NCBI GenBank assembly: GCA_029865945.1
Contig: JARXAH010000067.1
Span: 1-64,000 of the forward strand
Source: Bacteriovoracaceae bacterium
GTDB lineage: Bacteria; Bdellovibrionota; Bacteriovoracia; Bacteriovoracales; Bacteriovoracaceae
DNA: 64,000 nucleotides
Direction of reading: 5' to 3'
In this document: positions 52,077-61,125 of the stretch, piece by piece
How positions within the stretch are numbered: the stretch's first letter is position 1
Layout of the letters: each line of letters starts with the position of its first letter
The notes under the pieces: generated by a model
What the model was told of the DNA's origin: nothing
What the model saw: only the letters and a program-made list of their open reading frames with translations
The model's database searches: none
Translations under genes and position numbers: made by a program

Positions 52077-53209
52077 AAAAGACAATTAGCGAATGGAAAA
52101 AGTCGAACTATGCATTTCAAGTGATGGGATTAATATTGATCATCCTCTTTCATTTCAATTGTTCCACTCACCCTATTGCCGATATGGAAGATAGTTTGCC
52201 GAACTCTTCTGATGAGTCCATTTTAAATGACATGGACCAAGCGACGAAGCAAAGTTTTGAAGTTGCTCCTGCCGCTGCTCCCACTGCACCGGTGCTTACC
52301 AAAGAGATGGCGATTAAAGGTAAGAAGTACGCTCCCATGAAAAAAGAGGATGGATTAAAAGGGAAAAAGAAATCTGATGTCCCGGCCGTCATTGCTGCAG
52401 CAGAAGTTAATCCTTTTAAGCACCTTTCCCAGGATGAAAAATGGAAGGAAATCGATCAGAAATCTTACGCGCTTTGGTCGCAATTTTCCTCTGCTACTAT
52501 TGCCACCAGTGAAGTTCACAAAATGCAAGTAAGTTACCTTGGGGTGGTTGCGGCCACTACTGTTTTAACAGTGGAACCGGAAGCTTCTATTCAAGGAAGA
52601 GCGGTTTATCATTTTCGAACCCGGGCGAAAACTTCCGATTTCTATCGGTGGGTTTATTCCTTAGATGATGTCTTGGATAGTTTTGTGGATAAAGAATTTT
52701 TTGTTCCCATAAAATATTCACTCAAGCAAAGAGAAAAAAATAAAGATATTGATGACATTCAACTTTTTGATCGACAAAAATTAATGACCTATTTTCGCTA
52801 TAAAAAAATTCAAAATGGTAAGGAAACTAAGAATTCTAAAGACGCTCCTATTCCTTTTTACAATCAAGACTACCTATCCAGTTTTTTCTTTTTGCGTGGG
52901 CTACCCCTCAAAAATGGTGATCATTACCTTTTTCCCACTACCACCAAAGGTGAAACTTGGATGATGAGTATCAAGGTGGCGGCCCGTGAAAACATCGTCA
53001 TCAATTTGGGTAAATTTAAGGCGATCAAACTTGAAGTTAATAGTAAATATTCGAGTGACTTGGCCAAGCAAAGTACCATGATTTTTTGGTTATCTGATGA
53101 CGATCGGCGCATGTTTTTGCGAACCAACGCGGAAGTGAAATTTGGCTCAATAAAGTCGGAGCTCACTTTCTACTCTCATAACGGCAAAACATTATACGGA
53201 ACTCCTTGA
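52073..53209 (+). CDS. DUF3108-type lipoprotein
   Basis: A GTG start overlapping lpxK gives an N terminus with a hydrophobic segment and a cysteine that fits a lipobox (LIILFHFNCST). About 100 low-complexity Ala/Lys/Pro-rich residues follow. The C-terminal 250 residues show the DUF3108 pattern: a long beta-rich fold with YRWVYSLDDVLDSFVDKEFF, FFLRGLPLKNGDHYLFP and FWLSDDDRRMFLRTNAEVKF. Members are periplasmic proteins of unknown role, often in envelope operons. As the last gene of the lpx block it may assist outer-membrane or LPS assembly. Confidence 0.7.
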   Translation: MKKTISEWKKSNYAFQVMGLILIILFHFNCSTHPIADMEDSLPNSSDESILNDMDQATKQSFEVAPAAAPTAPVLTKEMAIKGKKYAPMKKEDGLKGKKKSDVPAVIAAAEVNPFKHLSQDEKWKEIDQKSYALWSQFSSATIATSEVHKMQVSYLGVVAATTVLTVEPEASIQGRAVYHFRTRAKTSDFYRWVYSLDDVLDSFVDKEFFVPIKYSLKQREKNKDIDDIQLFDRQKLMTYFRYKKIQNGKETKNSKDAPIPFYNQDYLSSFFFLRGLPLKNGDHYLFPTTTKGETWMMSIKVAARENIVINLGKFKAIKLEVNSKYSSDLAKQSTMIFWLSDDDRRMFLRTNAEVKFGSIKSELTFYSHNGKTLYGTP

Positions 53210-53235
53210 AGAATTTTTAGGAATTCTCTATAGCA

Positions 53236-53264
53236 TTGACTATTTTTTGATCCCCCACTATAAA
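53236..53264 (+). promoter_or_regulatory. Strong sigma70-type promoter for rpsA
   Basis: TTGACT (53236-53241), a 17-base spacer, then TATAAA (53259-53264): a near-consensus promoter. Transcription would begin near 53271, giving a leader of about 80 bases before rpsA. Confidence 0.75.
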
Positions 53265-53272
53265 GATACTTA

Positions 53273-53329
53273 CCTTTCCTTTGGAAAGGACAACTTCAAC
53301 CGCAAATTAAATACCATCGCATTTGGTAT
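53273..53329 (+). promoter_or_regulatory. Two hairpins in the rpsA leader
   Basis: CCTTTCC-ttt-GGAAAGG (53273-53289, perfect 7-bp stem) begins almost at the predicted transcript start. ATACCA-tcgcatt-TGGTAT (53311-53329) follows, 22 bases before the ATG and just before its AGGA ribosome site. rpsA is autoregulated through its leader in E. coli, so these could be the S1-binding structures here; that role is inferred. Confidence 0.4.
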
Positions 53330-53351
53330 CCAAAAAGGCAGGAACTGATCT

Positions 53352-55127
53352 ATGAGTAAAACCTCTACGTCCACAACAACCCCCAAAAAGAATGTCCCTC
53401 CAGTGACCAAAGGAATCCCATCCTGGGCAAAAGACTTTGATGTTGCAATGACAGACCTTGACGACGCAGGCATTGAGTCGGAATTCTCACAACTTCTTAA
53501 AGATAATCAGAAATACGCTGACTTCAAAGAAGGCGATGTGTTTAAAGGAACTATTATCAATATTACGGATGATTTCGTAACGGTTGATATTGGTTACAAG
53601 CAAGAAGGTTTAGTGTTTACACGTGAATTTAGAAATTATGACGGCTCTCTTAAAGTGAAGGCCGGAGATATCATTGAAGTTTATGTTGAGCGTTTAGAAT
53701 CTCAACTTGGAAACTTAGTACTTTCCAAAGATAAAGCTGAAATCATTAAAGCTTGGGATAGAATTTCTGAAGCTTGTGAAAAAGGTGAATCGGTTGAAGG
53801 AACAGTGATTTCAAAAGTGAAAGGTGGTCTTTCTGTTGATATCGGTGTGAAGGCATTTTTACCTGGATCGCAAATTGATATTCGCGCGACAAAAAATCTT
53901 GATAAATACATTGGTAAAACAATGGAATTTAAAGTGATCAAATTTAATAAGAAGCGTGGAAATATCGTTCTTTCACGTCGTGCGATACTCGCGGAAGAGC
54001 GCGGACGCTTGAAGGAAGAAACTCTTGGTCAAATCCAAGAAGGAATGGTGGTTAAGGGTGTTGTGAAAAACATTACTGACTACGGAGCATTCATTGATCT
54101 TGGTGGAGTAGACGGATTACTACACATTACTGATATGTCTTGGGGACGCGTGAAGCATCCAAGTACGATCTTAAATATTGGTGATGAGATAGATGTTAAA
54201 ATCTTGAAATATGATTCTTCTAAAGAAAGAGTTTCTTTGGGTCTCAAGCAAGTTCTTCCAAACCCTTGGGAAACGGCTAGCGAAAAATATCGTCCAGGAA
54301 CAAAAGTTAAGGGCGAAGTGGTATCGATTAAAGATTACGGTGTGTTCATTGAGCTTGCTGATGGAATCGAAGGCCTTGTACACGTAAGTGAAATGTCTTG
54401 GACGCAAAAATTAAAGTCACCTCCGAAAGACGTCAATGTGGGTGATAAACTTGAAGCAGTAGTCATTGAAGTAGATATTGAAAATAAAAGAATTTCTCTT
54501 GGCGTAAAACAACTTCTTCCTAATCCTTGGGATAAAATTGTTGAAAAATACAATGTTGGCCAATTGGTGGAAGGAAAAGTGAAAGCAGTGGTAGAGTTTG
54601 GTGTCTTCATCGATCTTAAAGATGATATCGATGCTCTCATTCACGTATCTGATTTTTCTTGGACACGCAAAAATATTAATCCAGCTGATGTTTACAAGGT
54701 TGGAGATAATGTGAAAGCGATCGTTCTTGCCGTTGATAGAGATAATCAAAAATTCAGCTTAGGTACTAAGCAGTTGGAAGAGGATCCTTGGAAGAAAATT
54801 GACGAACGTCATCCAGTGGGAACGTTGATCGAAGGTGACGTAACTCGATTAACTGAGTTTGGTGCATTCGTAGAAGTGGAAACGGGAATAGAAGGATTGA
54901 TCCATATCTCTGAACTTTCTGAGGAGCGAGTGGAAAAAGCATCAGATGTCGTTAAGGCCGGAGATAAAGTGAAAGTGATGGTGGTGGGAATTGATAAAGA
55001 AGCTAAGAAAATTTCTTTATCGGTAAAAGCAATCGATCGCGAAAATATGGAGCAGTACAATAAAGTAGATACTGTGAAAGCGGCGACACTTGGTGATAAG
55101 TTTAAAGGCATTGAAGTTAAGAAATAG
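53352..55127 (+). CDS. rpsA: 30S ribosomal protein S1
   Basis: S1 helps the ribosome bind structured mRNA. Six S1 repeats can be counted by their shared starts (GDVFKGTIINITDDFVTVDI, GESVEGTVISKVKGGLSVDI, GMVVKGVVKNITDYGAFIDL, GTKVKGEVVSIKDYGVFIEL, GQLVEGKVKAVVEFGVFIDL, GTLIEGDVTRLTEFGAFVEV). The 591-residue length equals that of six-domain S1 proteins in Gram-negatives. Extra N-terminal residues rich in Thr/Pro/Lys precede the first repeat. It has its own promoter and a strong terminator, so it is monocistronic. Confidence 0.97.
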   Translation: MSKTSTSTTTPKKNVPPVTKGIPSWAKDFDVAMTDLDDAGIESEFSQLLKDNQKYADFKEGDVFKGTIINITDDFVTVDIGYKQEGLVFTREFRNYDGSLKVKAGDIIEVYVERLESQLGNLVLSKDKAEIIKAWDRISEACEKGESVEGTVISKVKGGLSVDIGVKAFLPGSQIDIRATKNLDKYIGKTMEFKVIKFNKKRGNIVLSRRAILAEERGRLKEETLGQIQEGMVVKGVVKNITDYGAFIDLGGVDGLLHITDMSWGRVKHPSTILNIGDEIDVKILKYDSSKERVSLGLKQVLPNPWETASEKYRPGTKVKGEVVSIKDYGVFIELADGIEGLVHVSEMSWTQKLKSPPKDVNVGDKLEAVVIEVDIENKRISLGVKQLLPNPWDKIVEKYNVGQLVEGKVKAVVEFGVFIDLKDDIDALIHVSDFSWTRKNINPADVYKVGDNVKAIVLAVDRDNQKFSLGTKQLEEDPWKKIDERHPVGTLIEGDVTRLTEFGAFVEVETGIEGLIHISELSEERVEKASDVVKAGDKVKVMVVGIDKEAKKISLSVKAIDRENMEQYNKVDTVKAATLGDKFKGIEVKK

Positions 55128-55160
55128 TGATATAAAAAATTACATTTTGAAATGAGTCTG

Positions 55161-55198
55161 AAGGGGCAAAAGAGGAAACTTTTTTGCCCCTTTTTTTT
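55161..55198 (+). terminator. Rho-independent terminator of rpsA
   Basis: AAGGGGCAAAA and TTTTGCCCCTT form an 11-bp stem followed by a run of Ts, 33 bases after the rpsA stop codon. Confidence 0.9.
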
Positions 55199-55250
55199 GG
55201 TTATGGGAGGTTCTTGTAAAATCTGGCTTATGAAGCTATAATTTACAAGT

Positions 55251-55551
55251 ATGTGGATTCAAAGAGATATTTCGAAATTATTATTGGAATCAGAAGATCT
55301 TATCCAGGTTTTAATCGGCCCAAGACAGGTGGGGAAGTCATCACTTTTAGAACAAATTGTCTCAACAAGATTCCGAGCATCTCCTAGACCAATACAAGAA
55401 TCGCAAAATTATCATTAATGAAGCACAGTTGGCGTTGGAGCTTTTTTATTCATTGAAACTTAAGGCTAGAGTTTTACGGATTGCCAATTCCAATGCCCGC
55501 TTCTGTAGCTATAAATACTTTTTGAAGTCCATCATGAAAAGTAACACTTAA
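55251..55551 (+). pseudogene. Remnant of an AAA-type ATPase (DUF4143-type) gene
   Basis: An ATG at 55251 begins MWIQRDISKLL and LIGPRQVGKSSLLEQI, the unmistakable start of the ATPases that carry DUF4143, including the Walker A region. The frame stops after 56 codons. In another frame, overlapping it, the later family block appears (LLDQYKNRKIIINEAQLALE, FYSLKLKAR), corresponding to the Walker B strand. The sequence between them is missing and the rest of the protein, normally about 380 residues, is lost. It is a decayed fragment with a deletion and frameshift. Its 3' end overlaps the end of the convergent lipoprotein gene. Confidence 0.7.
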
Positions 55552-57708
55552 AGTTCGCCTTGTTGGTAATCCTTGGTTGTTTGAAAGTGTAATAAATGAT
55601 GTTCCTGAATTTGATGAATAAATTAAACCATTTTCAGTAGACCCATATAATTTACTATTATTAATTCCAGATACAAAAATTTCTTTAATTGGGATCGTGG
55701 AAGTATAAATAGAGCTATAATTGTTTCCGTTTTGTGATAACCAAATTTTAAATCCGGCAATATAAACATAGCCATTAGGGGCAATGAATATATCATTTAG
55801 TTCATTTGTAATGTTGGTTGGGAGAAAACTATTGTATGTTGTGGAGGTAAATAGTCCCGAAGAAGATGCAATATAGAGTTTATTATTAGAATCAATTTCA
55901 ATGTCTGTAATGATGCCGGCATCATAAATATTGTAATATTCACCGTTCTGGTTGCAACAAGTTTGTGTTTCAAATCTTAATTCATAAATCTCTACTCCTA
56001 GATTGAAAGAATTTTGCCCAGGGGAAGTATAGTAGATAATCGGTTGTTCATAAGTTCCACCAACACCATTATCTCTTGTGATTGTCGACGTGACGAAAAT
56101 TTGATCATTTGTAGATACGCCTATGGTGTTGATGACTTTGTTTGCTAGTGATACTGAAGTAACAATAAATGATGCATTAAATATGGCGATGCCTGAATTG
56201 GTCGCGACATAAAGCTTGTTATTTCTAACATATAAATCATTAATGTAAGCATTTGGCAGCCCAGAAGTTATTAAAGTGTAATTCACCCCATCGCTGGTAT
56301 ATGCAAGACCTTTCTCAGTTCCAACAACTAGTTTTTGTCCAAAAGAAACAACTTTATTGATGCGAGATGGAAGATTATAATTTGTAATATAATTGTCAAA
56401 ATCATTATATAAATTACTTGTAGAAACATAGATTCCCGGTGAAATACTTAAAAATGCTCGATAAGTATCATTAACAAATATAGAATCAATTGAAAGACCA
56501 TTAGCTGCGAAGTCAGCTAAGCTATAGCTAGCTCCAGAATTATTGGAAGAGTAAAAGCCTTGAGAGGCTGTTCCAGCTAAAACAGTAGAACCTTTTCCAT
56601 GAATTGATCTGATGTCAATATTTGATAATTTAGTATTGAATGAATTTCCTAACCCATCGCTCGAAAAAGCCACACCTTTTGATGTCGCTAAAAATAATGA
56701 ACCATCAATATCATAATAGATACCTCTTATTTCATTGCTGGGCATGCTTGGAACATTAGATTTATATTTGCGTGAAAAGTTACCCCCACTATTTGTGGAC
56801 ACTGCTATGCCTTCAGTTGGCGATGATATTGTTACGATTGTACTCGAATTTCCCCTAACGAAGTTTGTGTTTAAATAGTTACCTGGAAATCCTAAAGGTT
56901 TGATAGTGAAATTGTTTCCATTATCATCACTTATATATAGGCCATTATCAGTGGCTGCAAAAATTCTTGTGACACCGCTTGGTAATTTAAGAGCATAAAC
57001 GGATTTAACTTTATTACTTTCTGGATTGGAGATTGAAATTAATTTGTTGTTAAAAGTTTGTCCCCCATCAATAGAAATTGATAATCCATCAGAAGTTCCA
57101 ACATAAATTGTGTTTGCATCTAAAGCAAATATATCAAATAAGGAGTTTGATCCAAGACCATTAATTGTAGTTTTTGTTTGATAATTTAAATTATCAATTG
57201 TTGAAATTGAAAGTCCATGCATAGTGGCAGCAAAAATTTTATTTCCAATCACAGCTATTCTTCTTACGGTTGTTGAACCCATTTTTGAATAACAAGCACT
57301 ATTGGAAGGAGATGTAGAAAATTGAGGAGATGATGGAAAGCTACAATCAGGAGTGAATGTCGGAGTTGGCGTAAAAGTCGGTGTAGGTGTTGGTGTGTTT
57401 GTCGGCGTTGGAGTCTTGGTCGGAGTTGGTGTTGGAGATGGTGTAAACGTAGGAGTCAAATTATTCCAAGTGTTGATGGGTGTAGGAGTCGCACTCTGGC
57501 TACCACCTGTGCCGTTATTACAATTTGGATCACCAAAAAAGCAGTTAGTCGCTGTTGGAGTTGCCGTAGGCCCTTTGGAATTATTTAAACTATCCGTATC
57601 GCTTAGACTCTTGTTAAATTTGCGCTCTCCACTTTGTTGCATACAGGAAAATAAGAGCGTGAAAACTAAAAATAAAAAATATCTATATCGAAAATAGTTA
57701 GTCACCAT
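55474..57708 (-). CDS. Large surface lipoprotein: Thr-Pro stalk plus beta-propeller-like repeats
   Basis: A lipobox (FLVFTLLFSC, Cys22) anchors the protein. Residues 45-84 are low complexity, and 85-120 are an almost pure Thr-Pro repeat forming a stiff stalk. The remaining 620 residues consist of about a dozen repeats with the pattern hydrophobic strand, turn, G(L/I)xxSxDGGxxF (for example IYVGTSDGLSISIDGGQTF and IFAATDNGLYISDDNGNNF). This is typical of BNR/YCF48-like propellers, probably two propellers in tandem. Such proteins often bind surfaces or polymers. An AGAGG ribosome site precedes the ATG. The gene has no obvious partner and ends over the ATPase relic. Confidence 0.7.
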   Translation of the reverse strand: MVTNYFRYRYFLFLVFTLLFSCMQQSGERKFNKSLSDTDSLNNSKGPTATPTATNCFFGDPNCNNGTGGSQSATPTPINTWNNLTPTFTPSPTPTPTKTPTPTNTPTPTPTFTPTPTFTPDCSFPSSPQFSTSPSNSACYSKMGSTTVRRIAVIGNKIFAATMHGLSISTIDNLNYQTKTTINGLGSNSLFDIFALDANTIYVGTSDGLSISIDGGQTFNNKLISISNPESNKVKSVYALKLPSGVTRIFAATDNGLYISDDNGNNFTIKPLGFPGNYLNTNFVRGNSSTIVTISSPTEGIAVSTNSGGNFSRKYKSNVPSMPSNEIRGIYYDIDGSLFLATSKGVAFSSDGLGNSFNTKLSNIDIRSIHGKGSTVLAGTASQGFYSSNNSGASYSLADFAANGLSIDSIFVNDTYRAFLSISPGIYVSTSNLYNDFDNYITNYNLPSRINKVVSFGQKLVVGTEKGLAYTSDGVNYTLITSGLPNAYINDLYVRNNKLYVATNSGIAIFNASFIVTSVSLANKVINTIGVSTNDQIFVTSTITRDNGVGGTYEQPIIYYTSPGQNSFNLGVEIYELRFETQTCCNQNGEYYNIYDAGIITDIEIDSNNKLYIASSSGLFTSTTYNSFLPTNITNELNDIFIAPNGYVYIAGFKIWLSQNGNNYSSIYTSTIPIKEIFVSGINNSKLYGSTENGLIYSSNSGTSFITLSNNQGLPTRRTLSVTFHDGLQKVFIATEAGIGIGNP
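57349..57456. repeat. Thr-Pro coding tandem repeat
   Basis: This is a degenerate 6-base repeat encoding alternating Thr and Pro (residues 85-120 of the lipoprotein). On the opposite strand it produces a Gly-Val open frame that is not a gene. Repeat number is likely to vary between strains. Confidence 0.8.
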
Positions 57709-57847
57709 GTCTATTAACCTCTAATTCATTATCGGACAAAACGACTGAATTTTTGATCACCAACGGCAACAGGTGGAAATGTGGAAAGAAAGTTCCATTT
57801 GTTTGCAAAATTGATGACAATAATAGTTGGCAATTGATCGCACAGGG

Positions 57848-57877
57848 TTGACTAATCTCAGAACGAAACCATTTATT
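57848..57877 (+). promoter_or_regulatory. Possible promoter for clpS-clpA
   Basis: TTGACT (57848-57853) matches five of six -35 positions, and TTTATT lies 18 bases later (57872-57877). The leader would be very short before the clpS ribosome site at 57885. Positions 57709-57847 show nothing else. Confidence 0.35.
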
Positions 57878-57894
57878 AATCTACGGAGTTGAAT

Positions 57895-58329
57895 GTGTAT
57901 AATTTAAAGTCATTATTTCAAAAATTTAGAATTTTGTGGTCATTAAAAATTGCTCATACAGATAACGCACAACTTCCTCCCACAAGGAATTCGTCCGATC
58001 CCGATGAAGGAAATCCAAAATCTCCAGAACGCGGAGAAGAGACCGGCGTATTAACTGTCCAGCGAACCGAGCTTCGAAAGCCAAAAATGTATAAAGTAAT
58101 CATGCACAATGATGACTACACAACAATGGAATTTGTAGTGCATGTATTAAAGAAATTTTTTCTTAAAAATGAAGATGATGCCCACGCCCTCATGTTTAAA
58201 GTCCATGAGCAAGGATACGCGGTGTGTGGAATTTACACTCACGAAGTTGCAGAATCGAAAACACTAAAAGTAAATCGCTATAGTAAAGAGAAAGGCCATC
58301 CCCTTAAATGTTCCTGCGAACCAGAGTAA
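57895..58329 (+). CDS. clpS: Clp protease adaptor ClpS
   Basis: ClpS delivers N-end-rule substrates to ClpAP. The core block MYKVIMHNDDYTTMEFVVHV includes the N-degron-binding NDDYTTM site, and VHEQGYAVCGIYTHEVAESK completes the fold. The frame has no ATG upstream of the core. I choose the GTG at 57895 because GGAG lies 6 bases before it; a TTG at 57889 is in the ribosome site itself. The extra N-terminal 60 residues are polar and low complexity, longer than in E. coli ClpS. clpA follows after 45 bases. Confidence 0.9.
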   Translation: MYNLKSLFQKFRILWSLKIAHTDNAQLPPTRNSSDPDEGNPKSPERGEETGVLTVQRTELRKPKMYKVIMHNDDYTTMEFVVHVLKKFFLKNEDDAHALMFKVHEQGYAVCGIYTHEVAESKTLKVNRYSKEKGHPLKCSCEPE

Positions 58330-58374
58330 AATGAAAATAGGCCACATGGGCCTTCAAAAAAATGAGGAGTCGTT

Positions 58375-60747
58375 ATGATTAGCACTAATTTGGAAATTAT
58401 TTTAAATAATGCCATTCGCTTTGCTAATGAGCGCAAGCATGAGTTTCTCACCCTGGAGAGTGTCCTACTCGCCATGCTGGAAGATGAATTCGTGCACAGT
58501 GTGCTCAAAGATTGTGGCGCCAACACGGATCATTTAAAGCAAGCGCTTGAAGATTTTTTAAATGAGAAAACTCACTTTAGTATTTTAACCGAAGAAGAAA
58601 TTGAGCAACTCAACATTTCTCAATTTGCCAATGATCGCTTGCGAGAAATTGCATCCGAAAATGGAATCAAGTATCAACCAGAAATTAGTCAAGCACTGCA
58701 AAGAGTTATGCAACGGTCCGCGCTTCATGTGCAATCTTCCGGCAAGAAGGCCATTCAAGCAGTTAACTTACTTGTGGCGATCTTTAGTGAGAAAGATAGC
58801 CACGCTGTCTATTACTTAGAAAAAGAAGGAGTCACTCGCATCCAAGTAATCGAAAAAATTGCCCACACCGGAGATAAGGCCCAAACGAGTCAGCCAACCG
58901 AAAAAAAAGAATCCAAAGAAAATTTAAAGCGGGAAGAAAAATATGAGAAAGCGCTTCGCGAATTTACCGTCAATTTAAATGAATCGGCAAAACTTGGGCA
59001 AATTGATCCAGTGATTGGACGGGAGAGCGAAATTTCAAGAATGATACAAATACTTTCTCGTCGACGAAAAAATAATCCCATCTTGGTTGGGGACGCAGGT
59101 GTAGGTAAGACCGCGATTGCCGAGGGCCTAGCATTAAAAATTACCGAAGGAAAAGTTCCTTCTGAACTGCAAGATGCCATCGTTTACAGTTTAGATATGG
59201 CCTCACTCATGGCGGGAACAAAATTTCGCGGGGATTTTGAAGAGCGCTTAAAATTAGTTGTTGAAGCGATGACTGATGATAAAAAATCAGGAAAGAAGAG
59301 AATTCTTTTTATCGATGAAATTCATACCATCATTGGCGCCGGCTCCACTACTGGTGGAAGTTTAGATGCTTCCAATTTACTTAAGCCCGCACTAAGTAAG
59401 GGATTACTTCGTTGTATTGGAAGTACTACGTTTGATGAATACCGCAAAGTTTTTGAAAAAGATCACGCCTTAACCAGAAGGTTTCAAAAAATAGACGTTA
59501 ATGAACCTTCCTTAAGTGAATCGGTTCAAATTATTGAGGGACTCAAAGAAAAGTTTGAACTCCATCACGGTGTAAAATATCCTTCTGAAGTCATCAAACA
59601 TGCGGTTGAGTTATCAAACAAACATATTCATGATCGAAAACTCCCAGACAAGGCCATCGATATTATTGATGAAGTGGGAGCGATGGTTAAGTTGGATTTA
59701 AAGCGGCTTGAAGAGCGGGAAATAAAAATTCAAGATATCGAGGCCGTCGTGGCCTCATTGGCCAGAATTCCTGAGCGAAATGTGAGTATGAAAGAAAAAG
59801 ATCGTTTAAAATCATTGGAGCGCGATCTCAAACTTCTCATTTTCGGCCAAGATGCGGCCATCGAAAAAGTTTCGAATGCGATACTCATGTCGCGCTCTGG
59901 GTTGCGTGATGATGTAAAACCTGTGGCCTCTTTTCTTTTTATTGGGCCAACAGGAGTTGGAAAAACAGAACTAGCTAAACAGCTGGCCAGTACCATGGGA
60001 ATAAATTTCCTACGTCTCGATATGTCGGAGTACATGGAAAAACATAGTGTCGCTAAATTAATTGGAGCGCCTCCTGGTTACGTTGGGTTTGATCAAGGGG
60101 GAATTTTAACGGAAAAAATTAATCAAACTCCTTATACCATCTTACTACTCGATGAAATTGAGAAGGCCCACCCAGATCTCTATAATATATTGTTGCAAAT
60201 TATGGATCATGGAAAACTTACCGATTCTAATGGGCGGACCACTGATTTCAGAAATGTAATTTTAATTATGACCAGCAATGCAGGGGCGAAAGATTATGAA
60301 GCGGGTTCTATTGGATTTGCCCAAAATGCCCAAGAAAATCCAGTTAAGCGTGATCAATCGATAAAAAACACTTTTTCTCCAGAATTTCGCAATCGATTGG
60401 ATGGAATTGTGCATTTTAATAAACTCGCGATCGCTAATATTAATAAAGTTGTCGAAAAACTTCTGATGGAACTGGAAAATCAATTGTTAAGTAAGTCGAT
60501 TGATCTTCAATACACCAACGAAGTGATCACTTTTATCGCTGATCAGGCCTATGATTCGAAATTAGGAGCGAGACCAATCGCAAGATTCATCGATGAACAT
60601 GTGAAAAAGAAACTTGCGCACGAAATTTTATTCGGAAATTTAGAAAATGGTGGAATTGTGGAATTAGAAATTCATGATAAAGAGATTAAATGCAAAATTT
60701 CTCCGCGTGCAGAGAACAAATTATCATCAAAAATTGAAACTTTATGA
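58375..60747 (+). CDS. clpA: ATP-dependent Clp protease ATP-binding subunit ClpA
   Basis: ClpA unfolds substrates and feeds them to ClpP. The N-domain (residues 1-145) is followed by two AAA+ modules: Walker A1 [13 protein letters not shown] and B1 [14 protein letters not shown], then A2 [13 protein letters not shown] and B2 [13 protein letters not shown]. There is no ClpB-type middle coiled coil. The ClpP-docking loop is present in the form SIGFAQ (IGF), and PEFRNRLD follows. The gene pairs with clpS just upstream; clpP is not in the window. A run of Lys/Glu residues separates N-domain and first module. Confidence 0.96.
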   Translation: MISTNLEIILNNAIRFANERKHEFLTLESVLLAMLEDEFVHSVLKDCGANTDHLKQALEDFLNEKTHFSILTEEEIEQLNISQFANDRLREIASENGIKYQPEISQALQRVMQRSALHVQSSGKKAIQAVNLLVAIFSEKDSHAVYYLEKEGVTRIQVIEKIAHTGDKAQTSQPTEKKESKENLKREEKYEKALREFTVNLNESAKLGQIDPVIGRESEISRMIQILSRRRKNNPILVGDAGVGKTAIAEGLALKITEGKVPSELQDAIVYSLDMASLMAGTKFRGDFEERLKLVVEAMTDDKKSGKKRILFIDEIHTIIGAGSTTGGSLDASNLLKPALSKGLLRCIGSTTFDEYRKVFEKDHALTRRFQKIDVNEPSLSESVQIIEGLKEKFELHHGVKYPSEVIKHAVELSNKHIHDRKLPDKAIDIIDEVGAMVKLDLKRLEEREIKIQDIEAVVASLARIPERNVSMKEKDRLKSLERDLKLLIFGQDAAIEKVSNAILMSRSGLRDDVKPVASFLFIGPTGVGKTELAKQLASTMGINFLRLDMSEYMEKHSVAKLIGAPPGYVGFDQGGILTEKINQTPYTILLLDEIEKAHPDLYNILLQIMDHGKLTDSNGRTTDFRNVILIMTSNAGAKDYEAGSIGFAQNAQENPVKRDQSIKNTFSPEFRNRLDGIVHFNKLAIANINKVVEKLLMELENQLLSKSIDLQYTNEVITFIADQAYDSKLGARPIARFIDEHVKKKLAHEILFGNLENGGIVELEIHDKEIKCKISPRAENKLSSKIETL

Positions 60748-60827
60748 GAAAAAGAGAAAAAAGAATTAAATTTCTCCAGAGAAGTGACGAATAGTGGTAG
60801 GAAAAGAATGAACATGAATTTTTTAAG

Positions 60828-60856
60828 TTGCATGAAAAAAATTTTATGTTTATTCT
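60828..60856 (+). promoter_or_regulatory. Promoter of the small Lys/Ala-rich protein gene
   Basis: TTGCAT (60828-60833) and TATTCT (60851-60856) are exactly 17 bases apart. The start of transcription would be near 60863, leaving a leader of about 30 bases with TGGAGG before the ATG. Confidence 0.6.
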
Positions 60857-60891
60857 AATTGTAGTGGACCAAACTTATTCTGGAGGAATCT

Positions 60892-60972
60892 ATGGTTGCA
60901 AAGAAAAAAAAGAAGACAGCGAAAAAAGCAGCAAAAAAAACTGCTAAGAAAAAAGCTTCTAAGAAGAAGTAG
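60892..60972 (+). CDS. 26-residue Lys/Ala-rich protein, histone H1-tail-like
   Basis: The product is MVAKKKKKTAKKAAKK followed by TAKKKASKKK, composed only of Lys, Ala and Thr/Ser apart from the start. This KKAAKK pattern is that of the C-terminal tails of bacterial histone H1-like proteins (AlgP, Hc1). The gene is complete: a good promoter, TGGAGG at the right distance from the ATG, and an intrinsic terminator 23 bases after the stop. It would bind DNA or RNA non-specifically in the cytoplasm. It is too small for most gene callers, and no longer version is visible. Confidence 0.75.
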   Translation: MVAKKKKKTAKKAAKKTAKKKASKKK

Positions 60973-60994
60973 TTTTTCTCTTTCCGTCTTTTAG

Positions 60995-61031
60995 GGCCTA
61001 CCGGCAGATCTTGGCCTGGTAGGCCTTTTTT
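60995..61031 (+). terminator. Rho-independent terminator after the small Lys/Ala-rich gene
   Basis: GGCCTACC and GGTAGGCC form a perfect 8-bp stem around a 15-base loop, directly followed by TTTTTTAT. Confidence 0.9.
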
Positions 61032-61125
61032 ATTTCAACTCCACTCAGAATCTCTTATCATCTAATTCAATGTTTAACTTTTCGATTCCATCTCAAATTG
61101 TGTCATTACTAAGGATTTCATCGCT

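Noticed and set aside
57353-57697. A Gly-Val-rich open frame on the plus strand
   Set aside because: It is the antisense of the Thr-Pro stalk repeat of the lipoprotein gene.
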